Below are positions 40,068 to 49,095 of a DNA stretch of 64,000 nucleotides, one piece after another. The stretch is from the NCBI RefSeq assembly GCF_009755815.1, contig NZ_WRPK01000009.1, positions 62,001 to 126,000 on the forward strand. Reading direction: 5' to 3'. A program made the position numbers and the translations under genes. The notes beneath the pieces were generated by a model. The model was given only the letters and a program-made list of their open reading frames with translations, was not told the origin of the DNA and did no database searches. The DNA comes from Flavisphingomonas formosensis. GTDB lineage: Bacteria > Pseudomonadota > Alphaproteobacteria > Sphingomonadales > Sphingomonadaceae. Numbering within the stretch: position 1 is the stretch's first letter; each line of letters starts with the position of its first letter.

Positions 40068-42428
40068 ATGATCACGACAGAGGGCACGAAGTCGAGGCGC
40101 CTGTTGGAGCCCCTGGTAGCGATCCTCCTGTTCATCGCCGGAGCTCTCTATCTCCTGCCCGGCGCCTATCTCCTGATGGTCGGCGGCTCGCCTTATTATG
40201 TCGCGGCTGGCGTCGCCCTCATCGCATCGGGCGTGCTCCTGTGGCACGGTTGCGCGCTCGCCTATGGCCTCTATCTGATCCTTTTCGTCGCGACCCTCGT
40301 CTGGGCGTTCGCCGAATCGGGACTGGACGGCTGGGCGCTCCTGCCGCGGCTTGATGTGCTGGCCGTCGGCGGCCTCTTCATGCTTGTCGGCTGGTTCCGC
40401 CGCGGAACGCCGAAGCCTGTGCAGCGGTCGGTTGCCTCTGGGGCGGTGGCTGCGCTGATCGTCGCGGGGCTCGGCTTCGGCTGGAGCTTGAACGACCGCG
40501 CCGCGATCGCGACCCAGGCACAGATCGCGGCGCCTCCGCCCGCGACAGGCGAGGGCGACTGGATCGCGATCGGCCACAGCAACGCCGCCGAGCGCTTCTC
40601 GCCGCTGGCGCAGATCACGCCTGCCAATGTCGGAAAGCTCGAGCCGCTGTGGACCGCGCGGATTGGCATGCCGCCCAAGGGCATGGTCGGCGCGCTGGAG
40701 GCGACGCCGCTCAAGATCGGCGACACGCTCTACACCTGCGGCATGACCAACGACGTCGTCGCGCTCGATGCCGAAACAGGCGCGATCCGCTGGCATTATG
40801 ATCCGAAGATGGACCGGGTCGGCGTCGTCATGGCGATGTGCCGCGGTGTCACCTATGTGCCCGCGGCGCAGAATGACGGCTGCGGGCCGCGCATCGTGAT
40901 GCTCACCCATGATACGCGCATGATCGCGGTGCGCACCACCGACGGGAAACCGTGCGAAAGCTTCGGCGTGAAGGGCGAGGTCGACCTGAAACAGGGCATG
41001 GGCCCGGTCCCGCGCGGCTATCTCTATTATACCTCGCCCGCGATCCTCGTCCGTGGCAAGCTGGTGCTTGGCAGCTCGGTGCTCGATGGGCAGATGGCGG
41101 ACGAGCCGTCGGGCGTGATCCGTGCCTATGACGCGGCGACCGGCGCCTTCGCCTGGGCGTGGGACATGGGCCGGCCGGGGCAGACCGGCATGCCCGGGCC
41201 GGGCGAGATGTTCACCCGCGGCACGCCCAATGCATGGCCGCCGCTGACCGCGGACGATGCGCTCGGCGCAGTCTATGTGCCGCTCGGCAATGCCACGCCG
41301 GACTATGTCGCGGCGCATCGTTCGCCGATCATGAATCAATATGGCAGCTCGATCGTGGCGCTCGATGCCGACACCGGCGCGCTGCGCTGGTACTTCCAGA
41401 CGACGCATCGCGACGTGTGGGACTATGACAATGCCTCGCCGCCGACGCTCACCGATTTCCCGACGCGCGAGGGGCTGCGTCAAGCGGTGATCGTGCCGAC
41501 CAAGCGCGGCGTGTTCTTCGTGCTCGACCGCAGGACCGGCCGTCCGCTGGTCGAGACGGTCGAGCGGCCGGTGCCGCAGGATCCGGTGCCGGGCGAGCAG
41601 CTTTCGCCGACCCAGCCCTATCCGGTCGGCATGCCCTCCTTCACTGGCGATCGGCTGACCGAGGCGAAGATGTGGGGCCTCACTCCGTTCGATCAGATGT
41701 GGTGCCGAATCCGGTTCCGCGAGTCGCGCTACGACGGCGATTTCACGCCGCTCGGGATCAAGCCGTCGATCGTCTATCCGGGCTATTATGGCGGGTCGGA
41801 ATGGGGCGGCGTGTCGGTGGATCCGATGCGGCGGATCATGGTGCTGAACGTCATGCACCTGCCGCTACGCAATCGTCTTATCCCACGCCCCGCAGCCGAT
41901 CCGAAGCTCTATCGCCCGTTCGACGCGGAGCACGCGCCGATGGACATCAAGCATTGGGACCAGAAGGGCACGCGTTACGCTGCGAAGACCGGCGCCTTCG
42001 TCTCGCCGCTTAACGTGCCGTGCACCCAGCCGCCCTTCTCCGAAGTGGCCGCCGTCGACCTCATTACGCGGCGGGTGCTGTGGCGCAAGCCGCTCGGCAC
42101 CGGGCGCGAGAGCGGACCGCTCGGGCTGAAATCGGGCCTGCCCCTCGCAATGGGCGTGCCGGCGGTCGGCGCGTCGATGGTGACGAAGAGCGGGCTGATG
42201 TTCATTGCCGCGGCGCAGGATCGTACCTTGCGCGCCTTCGACACGCGCAGCGGAACGCTGCTCTGGGAGGCGCGGTTGCCGGCAGCCGGCCACGCCAACC
42301 CGATGACCTATTGGTCGGTGAAGAGCGGGCGGCAGATCGTGCTCGTGCCGGCGAGCGGTCACCCCCAACTGGAGGACGGCGTCGGCGATTATCTCGTCGC
42401 CTATGCGCTGCCGCGGGCGAAAGGATGA
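40068..42428 (+). CDS. membrane-bound PQQ-dependent dehydrogenase (glucose dehydrogenase-like)
   Basis: 786 residues with a strong GGGGAGG ribosome site. About five N-terminal membrane helices (residues about 14-145: VAILLFIAGALYLLPGAYLL, VAAGVALIASGVLL, GLYLILFVATLVWAF, VLAVGGLFMLVGW, AVAALIVAGLGFGW) anchor it. The periplasmic propeller starts at GDWIAIGHSNAAERFSPL. The candidate catalytic Asp lies in TTHRDVWDYDNAS, as in mGDH. It passes electrons straight to ubiquinone and needs no haem. The substrate may be an alcohol or polyol of the pathway rather than glucose. The stop overlaps the GMC oxidoreductase start. Confidence 0.93.
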   Translation: MITTEGTKSRRLLEPLVAILLFIAGALYLLPGAYLLMVGGSPYYVAAGVALIASGVLLWHGCALAYGLYLILFVATLVWAFAESGLDGWALLPRLDVLAVGGLFMLVGWFRRGTPKPVQRSVASGAVAALIVAGLGFGWSLNDRAAIATQAQIAAPPPATGEGDWIAIGHSNAAERFSPLAQITPANVGKLEPLWTARIGMPPKGMVGALEATPLKIGDTLYTCGMTNDVVALDAETGAIRWHYDPKMDRVGVVMAMCRGVTYVPAAQNDGCGPRIVMLTHDTRMIAVRTTDGKPCESFGVKGEVDLKQGMGPVPRGYLYYTSPAILVRGKLVLGSSVLDGQMADEPSGVIRAYDAATGAFAWAWDMGRPGQTGMPGPGEMFTRGTPNAWPPLTADDALGAVYVPLGNATPDYVAAHRSPIMNQYGSSIVALDADTGALRWYFQTTHRDVWDYDNASPPTLTDFPTREGLRQAVIVPTKRGVFFVLDRRTGRPLVETVERPVPQDPVPGEQLSPTQPYPVGMPSFTGDRLTEAKMWGLTPFDQMWCRIRFRESRYDGDFTPLGIKPSIVYPGYYGGSEWGGVSVDPMRRIMVLNVMHLPLRNRLIPRPAADPKLYRPFDAEHAPMDIKHWDQKGTRYAAKTGAFVSPLNVPCTQPPFSEVAAVDLITRRVLWRKPLGTGRESGPLGLKSGLPLAMGVPAVGASMVTKSGLMFIAAAQDRTLRAFDTRSGTLLWEARLPAAGHANPMTYWSVKSGRQIVLVPASGHPQLEDGVGDYLVAYALPRAKG

Positions 42429-44074
42429 GAGCGGCGATGGAGACGTTCGATTACATCATCGTCGGCGCGGGGTCGGCAGGGTGCGTGCTCGCCGACCGGC
42501 TATCGCGGGATCCTGCCAATCGCGTGCTGCTGTTGGAGGCGGGCGGCGAGGATCGCAGCTATCTGATCGGCGTGCCGAAGGGCTTCAGCAAGCTGGTGCT
42601 CGATCCCGCGCATGCCTGGCACTATGCGGTCGGGCAGCCGCGCGGCAACGGCGTCGACGTCAAGGAAAGCTGGGTGCGCGGGCGAGGCCTCGGTGGTTCC
42701 TCCTCGATCAACGGCATGATCTATGTGCGCGGCCAGCCGGAGGATTATGAGGAATGGGCGCGGCGGGCCGGCCCCGAATGGAGCTGGGACGCGATGAAAC
42801 AGGCGTTCCGCGCGATCGAGGATCATGAGCTGGGCGACGATGGCGTGCGCGGCGTCGGCGGGCCGGTCGGCATCAGCGTCGGGCATTTCCGCTATCCGCT
42901 GGCCGAGCGGCTGATCGCCGCGGGCGAGCAGATGGGGCTTGCCCGCAAGGACGACCTCAACCGCGAAGATCAGGAGGGCGTCGGCTATTTCAGTCACAAT
43001 ATCAAAGGTGGACGCCGCCAGAGTGCATCGCGCACCTTCCTTAAGGCCGCGCGCGGGCGCCCCAATCTGACCGTCAGGACCGGGGTGATGGTCGATCGCA
43101 TCGCGTTCGATGCCCGGCGTGCCGCGCGCGTCGCCTGCCGCATCGGCGAGCGCCGGGTGCGTTTCGCGGCAAGCCGCGAGATCGTCGTTTCCGCGAGCGC
43201 CCTCCAGAGCCCTAAGCTGCTCCAGCTCTCCGGCATCGGGCCAGGCGCGCTGCTCCGACACCACGGCATCCCCGTGGTCCATGACAGCCCCGATGTTGGC
43301 GGGCATCTGCTCGAGCATCTCGGCTTCACCCTGACCCACCGGCTGAAGGGCGGCGAGCGCGGGCTCAACCATCGCTTCCGCGGACTCGGCCTTGCGGGCA
43401 GCATCCTGCAATATCTCGCCTTTCATTCGGGGCCGCTCTCCAGCGGTCCGCTGGAGGTGGGCGCCTTCGTGAAGGTCGATCCGGCTGCGACCCGCCCCGA
43501 CGTCCAGCTCTATCTCGGCGGCGCGACGATGGTGCGTCCTGAGGGCGAGAATGTCGCCAATCCGCTCCCTGTCGTGGAGCGGCAGCCGGGCATGTCGGTC
43601 TATGCCCAGATGCTGCGCCTGACGAGCGAGGGTGGGCTCGCGATTGGTGGACCGGATCCGGACGCGCCGCTCGATATTCGCCCCAACTGGTTGACCACCG
43701 AGCATGATCGCAGCCTCGCCGTGGCGATGCTCAAATATATACGCGCCTATCTCGCCCGCCCGGCGCTTGCCGACATATTGGGCGAGGAGGTGCTCCCCGG
43801 CGCGGACGTCCAGTCCGACGAGGACATACTCGACATGGTTTATCGCAGCGCGACCTGCGGCACCCATGCGGTCGGCACCTGCCGGATGGGCCGAGACGAG
43901 AATGCGGTGCTCGACGAGCGGCTACGCGTGCGCGGCGTGGAGGGGCTACGCGTGGTCGACTGCTCGGCGATGCCGGCGCTGGTCTCCGGCAACACCAACG
44001 GGCCTGCGATGGCGCTCGGCTGGCGGGCGTCGGACCTGATCCTCGAGGATGCGCGGCTGCGCAATGCCGCCTGA
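42425..44074 (+). CDS. GMC family FAD oxidoreductase (choline dehydrogenase-like)
   Basis: 549 residues from the ATG at 42425 (ATGA overlap); an in-frame ATG at 42437 is the alternative. DYIIVGAGSAGCVLADRLS binds FAD, and RGRGLGGSSSINGMIYVRG and ALQSPKLLQLSGIGP are GMC signatures. The catalytic His481 lies in CGTHAVGTCRMG and Asn523 in GNTNGPAM. It oxidises alcohols to aldehydes or ketones, possibly also choline-like compounds. Placement behind a PQQ dehydrogenase suggests serial or alternative alcohol oxidation. Confidence 0.94.
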   Translation: MRAAMETFDYIIVGAGSAGCVLADRLSRDPANRVLLLEAGGEDRSYLIGVPKGFSKLVLDPAHAWHYAVGQPRGNGVDVKESWVRGRGLGGSSSINGMIYVRGQPEDYEEWARRAGPEWSWDAMKQAFRAIEDHELGDDGVRGVGGPVGISVGHFRYPLAERLIAAGEQMGLARKDDLNREDQEGVGYFSHNIKGGRRQSASRTFLKAARGRPNLTVRTGVMVDRIAFDARRAARVACRIGERRVRFAASREIVVSASALQSPKLLQLSGIGPGALLRHHGIPVVHDSPDVGGHLLEHLGFTLTHRLKGGERGLNHRFRGLGLAGSILQYLAFHSGPLSSGPLEVGAFVKVDPAATRPDVQLYLGGATMVRPEGENVANPLPVVERQPGMSVYAQMLRLTSEGGLAIGGPDPDAPLDIRPNWLTTEHDRSLAVAMLKYIRAYLARPALADILGEEVLPGADVQSDEDILDMVYRSATCGTHAVGTCRMGRDENAVLDERLRVRGVEGLRVVDCSAMPALVSGNTNGPAMALGWRASDLILEDARLRNAA

Positions 44075-44097
44075 ACGCGAATGACGGAGAGACGGCG

Positions 44098-45819
44098 ATG
44101 ACGGCGCACTATGATCTGATCGTGCGCAACGGCCTCGTCCATGATGGCATGGGCGGCGAGCCGGTACGCGCCGGCGTGGCGGTCAAGGACGGCCGGATCG
44201 CGGCGGTGGGCGCGGTCACGGGCGGGGCGGCCGAGGAGATCGATGCCTCTGGTTGCATCGTGACGCCCGGCTTCGTCGACATCCACACCCATTATGACGG
44301 CCACGCCACCTGGGCCGAGCGGCTCTACCCCTCGTCCAACCATGGCGTGACGACCGCGGTGATGGGCAATTGTGGGGTCGGCTTCGCGCCTTGCCGGCCG
44401 GACGATCGCGACAAGCTGATCGCGTTGATGGAGGGCGTCGAGGATATCCCGGGCATCGTCATGACCGAAGGGCTGCCCTGGAAATGGGAGGATTTCCCTT
44501 CCTATCTCGATTTTCTCGCCGGGCGCCGCTTCGACATGGATGTCGCCGCCTATCTGCCGCACGCACCCTTGCGCCTCTATGTGATGGGCGAGCGGGCGAT
44601 GAGCCGCGAGCCGGCGACGGACGCCGACATCGCCGAGATGGCGCGGTTGGCACGTGAAGCGGTGGAAGCCGGGGCGCTTGGCTTCGCCACTTCGCGCTCG
44701 ATCAACCACAAGGCAAGCGATGGCCGGCTGACGCCGAGCTATTCTGCGGCCGAGGGCGAGCTGACCGGTATTGCCGGAGGGTTGGCCGCCGCGGGCCAGG
44801 GGATCTTCCAGGCGATCTCCGATTTCGACGAGCCCGAGGCGGATTTCGCGATGCTCCGCCGCGTAGCGGAGGGATCGGGGCGGCGGATGACCTTCTCGCT
44901 GCTCCAGATGCGCCCCACGCCCGATCGCTGGCGGACCGTGCTCGCGGCGGCCGAGCAGGCGCGCGCCGAGGGGATGGCGGTGACCGCGCAGGTCTGCGGT
45001 CGGCCGGTCGGGCTGCTCGCCGGGCTCGAGCTCAGCGTCAACCCGTTCAGCTTCTGCCCCGCCTATCGGGAGATCGCCGACCTGCCGTTCGAGGAGCGGC
45101 TTGCGGCGCTGCGCGAGCCCGCGCGACGGGCGGCGATCACTGGCCAATATCCGTGCAGATCCTGGGAGCCGGTCGCCGCCGCGCTGACCGCGCCCGAGTT
45201 CATCTTCGAGCTGACCGACCGGCTCGATTACGAGCCCCGGCCCGACGACAGCATGGCGTCCCAGGCCGCGCGGCGCGGCGCGCCGGCGGCCGAGCACATG
45301 TTCGACCGGATGGTGTCCGGCGACGGACGGCACATCTTCTACATTCCGGCGGCCAATTTCGTCGGCAACAGCATCGAAGCGGTCGAGACGATGATGCGCA
45401 GCGATGTGACGGTGCCGGGCCTCGGCGACGGCGGCGCCCATTGCGGATCGATCTGCGACGCGAGCCTGCCGACCTATAATCTGTTGCGCTGGACGGGGGA
45501 GGAGGCCGGCAAGCTGAGCCTCGCCGGCATGATCCGCTCGCTGAGCTGGGATTGTGCGCGCGCGGTCGACCTCAACGATCGCGGCCGGATCGCGGTGGGC
45601 CTGCGCGCCGATCTGAACGTGATCGACCTTGATCGCCTGTCGCTCGGCCGGCCGCACATGATCTACGACCTGCCGATAGGCGGCGGCCGCCTGACCCAGG
45701 AAGCGCGCGGCTTCGTCGCGACGATCGTCAACGGCGAGGTGACGTATCGCGAGGGGGTGGCGACCGGCCGGCTGCCCGGGCGGCTGGTGCGCGGTACGCG
45801 GCCCGTGGCCGCCGCCTGA
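44098..45819 (+). CDS. D-aminoacylase-like amidohydrolase
   Basis: 573 residues; GGAGAGACGGCG precedes the ATG. The family start ...[13 protein letters not shown] and the metal motif [10 protein letters not shown] (His63, His65) are present, with Cys92 in [14 protein letters not shown] and the Asp of [10 protein letters not shown]. The two further His ligands of N-acyl-D-amino-acid deacylase appear replaced: TFSLLQMRP and VTAQVCG carry Gln where His is expected. So a standard D-aminoacylase activity is doubtful; hydrolysis of another cyclic or amide-like bond is possible. A paralogue is at 52059-53801. Confidence 0.88.
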   Translation: MTAHYDLIVRNGLVHDGMGGEPVRAGVAVKDGRIAAVGAVTGGAAEEIDASGCIVTPGFVDIHTHYDGHATWAERLYPSSNHGVTTAVMGNCGVGFAPCRPDDRDKLIALMEGVEDIPGIVMTEGLPWKWEDFPSYLDFLAGRRFDMDVAAYLPHAPLRLYVMGERAMSREPATDADIAEMARLAREAVEAGALGFATSRSINHKASDGRLTPSYSAAEGELTGIAGGLAAAGQGIFQAISDFDEPEADFAMLRRVAEGSGRRMTFSLLQMRPTPDRWRTVLAAAEQARAEGMAVTAQVCGRPVGLLAGLELSVNPFSFCPAYREIADLPFEERLAALREPARRAAITGQYPCRSWEPVAAALTAPEFIFELTDRLDYEPRPDDSMASQAARRGAPAAEHMFDRMVSGDGRHIFYIPAANFVGNSIEAVETMMRSDVTVPGLGDGGAHCGSICDASLPTYNLLRWTGEEAGKLSLAGMIRSLSWDCARAVDLNDRGRIAVGLRADLNVIDLDRLSLGRPHMIYDLPIGGGRLTQEARGFVATIVNGEVTYREGVATGRLPGRLVRGTRPVAAA

Positions 45820-45923
45820 CGGGGCTTGCACCTCGATGCCATATGCCTTGCCGCTCGGCTCCGCGCTCTGGCAACGGCATCCGAAAGGCGGCAGCCTTGC
45901 CTTGCTATCGAGAGGCGAATGAC

Positions 45924-47561
45924 GTGCCGGACACTTGGACCATGGCGGGGCTGACCACCATTCCCGATCTCTTCCGCGCAGCCTGCGAGGAGGCGCCTGA
46001 TCGTGTCTTCGTCGACTTTTCCGGTACCCGCTACAGCTATGCCGAGGCGCGCGACGAGGTGCTGCGTCTTGCCAACGGCCTCGTCGCGCTCGGCGTCGAG
46101 CCGGGCGAGCGCGTCTGCGGCATTCTCGACAATGGCCCCGAAGCGGTCTTCGTCTGGTTCGCGGTGAACGAGATCGGCGCAGTCTATGTGCCGATCAACA
46201 CCGACTATAAGGGCGATTATCTGCGCCATCAGATCGCCGATGCTGGTGCGCGGATCGTCGTTGCCGAGGCCGATTATGTCGAGCGCGTGCGGGCCATCGC
46301 GGCCGATCTGCCCGATCTCGGCCTGGTGCTCGCCTGCGGCGGCGGCATCGATGCGGTGGGTGCGCTGGTGGTGCGGCCGCTTGACACGATCCGATCGGCC
46401 GCGCCGCTCCCGATCGGGCGGGCGGTGGCGCCGTCCGACCTGGCGATGCTGATCTACACCTCCGGTACCACCGGTCCGTCCAAGGGCTGCATGGTGCCGC
46501 ACGGCTATGCCTGCAATTTCGCCCGGCAGAATCAGTGGCATACGCGGCTCGCGTCGGGCGACGTGGTGTGGACGCCATGCCCGCTGTTCCACGCCAATGC
46601 CGCCTTCGGCACCTTGCTCAACGCGGTGACGGCGCGGGCGACGGCGTCGATCTATCCGCGCTTCTCCGTCTCCAATTTCTGGCCCGAGATCGAGCGCAGC
46701 GGCGCTACCCATGTCTCGATGCTCAGCGTTATGCTGAGCCTCATTCCCGGCGCTCCGGACAGCGAGGCCGCGCGGCGCTGCCATGGCCAGATCAAGGTGC
46801 TGTACGGTTCGCCGATCGATGCGCAGCTGAAGCGGTTGTGGCGCGAGAGGTTCGGGGTGCAGCACGTCTCCCAGCCGGGCTATGGCATGACCGAATGCTG
46901 CATGATCACGCTGGTTTCCTCCTATGAGGAGACGCCGGACCGATCGTCCGGCCGGCGGCATGACGATTTCGAGGTGCGCATCCTCGACGATGCCGGCAAT
47001 GAATGCCCGCCCGATGTACCCGGCGAGATCGTCGTGCGACCGCGGCGGCCCGGCATCATGTTCCAAGGCTATTGGCGGCGGCCGGAGGCGACCGTCGCCG
47101 CCACCCGCGACATGTGGTTCCACACCGGCGATATCGGCAAGTTCGACGCGCAGGACTTCTTCTACTTCGTCGATCGCAAGAAGGATTATCTGCGCCGCGG
47201 GGGCGAGAATATCTCCAGCTTCGAGGTCGAGGCCAGCTTCCGCGCGCATGGCGCGCTGGCCGAGGTGGCGGTCCATTCGGTCGCCTCCGAACATGCCGAG
47301 GACGAGCTGAAGCTGACCGCGATTCTCAAGGAGGGCGTCACCTTATCCGAGGAGGAGCTGTGCCGCTGGTCGATCGACAGGCTGCCGCATTTCGCCGTGC
47401 CGCGCTTCATCGAGTTCCGCTCGGTCTTCCCGACCACGCCGACCGGCAAGATCCAGAAGCATGTGCTGCGCACCGAAGGCGTGACCGCGGCCACGTGGGA
47501 CCGAGCCGCCGCCGGCATCGTCGTCGCACGCACCCGCCGGACCGCGGGCGGCCAGAGCTGA
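45924..47561 (+). CDS. AMP-binding acyl-CoA ligase (CaiC-like)
   Basis: 545 residues from the GTG at 45924, preceded by GAGAGGCGA; an ATG at 45942 is an alternative and 45843 has no ribosome site. YTSGTTGPSKG is the ATP loop, with PGYGMTECCMITL, HTGDIGKFDAQDF and KDYLRRGGENISS. The C-terminal lysine lies in TPTGKIQKHVLR. Clear paralogue of 13356-15023, including PHFAVPR(Y/F)IEFR. Having two ligases suggests two acids to be activated. Confidence 0.93.
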   Translation: MPDTWTMAGLTTIPDLFRAACEEAPDRVFVDFSGTRYSYAEARDEVLRLANGLVALGVEPGERVCGILDNGPEAVFVWFAVNEIGAVYVPINTDYKGDYLRHQIADAGARIVVAEADYVERVRAIAADLPDLGLVLACGGGIDAVGALVVRPLDTIRSAAPLPIGRAVAPSDLAMLIYTSGTTGPSKGCMVPHGYACNFARQNQWHTRLASGDVVWTPCPLFHANAAFGTLLNAVTARATASIYPRFSVSNFWPEIERSGATHVSMLSVMLSLIPGAPDSEAARRCHGQIKVLYGSPIDAQLKRLWRERFGVQHVSQPGYGMTECCMITLVSSYEETPDRSSGRRHDDFEVRILDDAGNECPPDVPGEIVVRPRRPGIMFQGYWRRPEATVAATRDMWFHTGDIGKFDAQDFFYFVDRKKDYLRRGGENISSFEVEASFRAHGALAEVAVHSVASEHAEDELKLTAILKEGVTLSEEELCRWSIDRLPHFAVPRFIEFRSVFPTTPTGKIQKHVLRTEGVTAATWDRAAAGIVVARTRRTAGGQS

Positions 47562-47732
47562 GCGGCATGACGCGCATCCCCTTCCAGCCGCAGGGGGGAT
47601 GATCAGGCGCGATATGGCGGATGCGGCTTGAGGCAATCGCGGCGGCCCTCACAGTCACACCGGAGCTGGAAGGCCTGCGCTACTCTCTGTGGAGGACCGC
47701 GGCAGAGGATACGCGGCGGCGGGAGCAGGGCC

Positions 47733-49058
47733 ATGGCGGAACCGATCGCCTTTACCAACGCGCAGCTGTTCGACGGCGAGGCGGCTCGCGGAGCCGGCTA
47801 TACTATCTTGATCGCGGACGGGCGGATCGCCGGTGTCGGCCGCGATCCTGCGCCCTCGCACGCTCGGGCGGTCGATCTCGGTGGTGCGACGCTGATGCCC
47901 GGCATGACGGTCGGCCATTGGCATGGCGAATTCCTCGATATCGGACCGCCTCGCTTTGGCGCCGGCCGTGGCGGCATCTTCCTCGGCACCGAGGAGCCTC
48001 CCGCGCTGCTCGCGCTCGCGGCGGCGACGTCGCTTCAGATCGCGCTGCGCTCAGGCATCACGCGGATCGTCTCGGGAAGCTGCAGCAACGATCTCGACTG
48101 GCAGATGAAGGTCGCGATCGAGCGCGGCATGTTCGACGGGCCGATGCTGGTGCCGTGCAGCCGCCACGTCGTCACCACCGGCGATTATGAGGATCGCGGC
48201 CATTGGTGGGCCAACGACGTGCAGATGATGGGCGGCGTGCGCCGCATCGGCGGCAATGTCTTCGCCGATGGGCCCGAGCAGATCGCGAAAGCGGTGCGGC
48301 AGGAGATATTGCGCGGCGCCGAGGTGATCAAGATCCTGCCGACCGGCGGACACGGCTTCGACCTGCTGCCCACCTATCGCGGCCTCTCGCACGCCGAGCT
48401 CGAGGTGGTGGTGCGGACCGCGCATGAGCGAGGTGCCCGTGTTCGCGCGCATACCAACAGCAGCGCATCGATCCGCGAATGCATTGCGGTCGGTGTCGAC
48501 ATCATCGATCACGCCGACGAGATCGACGAGGATTGCATCGCGGCGATGGTGCAAGCCGGCACGACCTGGATACCGAGCCTGCTGTTCACCAAGCTGGCCA
48601 GCTATGGCGGCGCTGGCGAAGCGCGTGCCGGCCACCAGATGGACGCCGCCTGGGACAATGCCCGCATCATGCTGCACAAGGCGGATGCGGCAGGGGTGAA
48701 CATCGTTCCAGGCGACGATTTTGGCGCGCAGGGCATGGGCCATGCCCCCGGCGTCTATGCGCGCGAATTGCTCGTCTATATTGAGGATATGGGGATTTCC
48801 GCGGAGCGCGTGCTGCGCTGGGCGACCCGCAACGGCGCGCGGCTGACCCGGACGGCGGCGACGGAGGGGCTGATCCTCGAGGGAATGGAGGCGAACCTGA
48901 TCGTGGTCGATGGCGATCCGATCGCGACGCCGGGGATATTGACGGAGCCGGATCGCCATCTGAGGGTCGTGATGCTGGGCGGGCGGATCGTGAGCGGTGG
49001 TTTGAGTGAGCGGCCGACACCGCAATTCGCGCCGAATATCTCCCAAGCGGCGGAATAA
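47733..49058 (+). CDS. amidohydrolase family protein (imidazolonepropionase/prolidase-like)
   Basis: 441 residues from the ATG at 47733 (GGGAGCAGGG upstream). FTNAQLFDGEAARGAGYTIL is the composite-sheet start. The metal site TVGHWHGEF carries HxH, and downstream are a Lys in EVIKILPTGGHG, His in VRAHTNSS, His in DIIDHADEID and Asp in IVPGDDFGAQGMGH. This is the binuclear-metal amidohydrolase order. It ends the 37722-49058 series and faces the Baeyer-Villiger gene. Hydrolysis of a lactam, lactone or amide is plausible. Confidence 0.9.
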   Translation: MAEPIAFTNAQLFDGEAARGAGYTILIADGRIAGVGRDPAPSHARAVDLGGATLMPGMTVGHWHGEFLDIGPPRFGAGRGGIFLGTEEPPALLALAAATSLQIALRSGITRIVSGSCSNDLDWQMKVAIERGMFDGPMLVPCSRHVVTTGDYEDRGHWWANDVQMMGGVRRIGGNVFADGPEQIAKAVRQEILRGAEVIKILPTGGHGFDLLPTYRGLSHAELEVVVRTAHERGARVRAHTNSSASIRECIAVGVDIIDHADEIDEDCIAAMVQAGTTWIPSLLFTKLASYGGAGEARAGHQMDAAWDNARIMLHKADAAGVNIVPGDDFGAQGMGHAPGVYARELLVYIEDMGISAERVLRWATRNGARLTRTAATEGLILEGMEANLIVVDGDPIATPGILTEPDRHLRVVMLGGRIVSGGLSERPTPQFAPNISQAAE

Positions 49059-49062
49059 CCTT

Positions 49063-49092
49063 CTTCATCCTCCCCTGCAGGGAAGGATGAAG
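49063..49092. terminator. bidirectional terminator hairpin
   Basis: CTTCATCCT ... AGGATGAAG enclose CCCTGCAGGG, giving an extended stem with one mismatch. It sits between the convergent amidohydrolase and Baeyer-Villiger gene ends, with few other bases around. Confidence 0.65.
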
Positions 49093-49095
49093 TCG

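Noticed and set aside
39918-41858. A 646-codon antisense frame opposite the PQQ dehydrogenase
   Set aside because: The plus strand has signature motifs and a ribosome site; the antisense product has no family features.
43840-45831. A 663-codon antisense frame opposite the D-aminoacylase-like gene
   Set aside because: Mirror frame of a well-supported gene.
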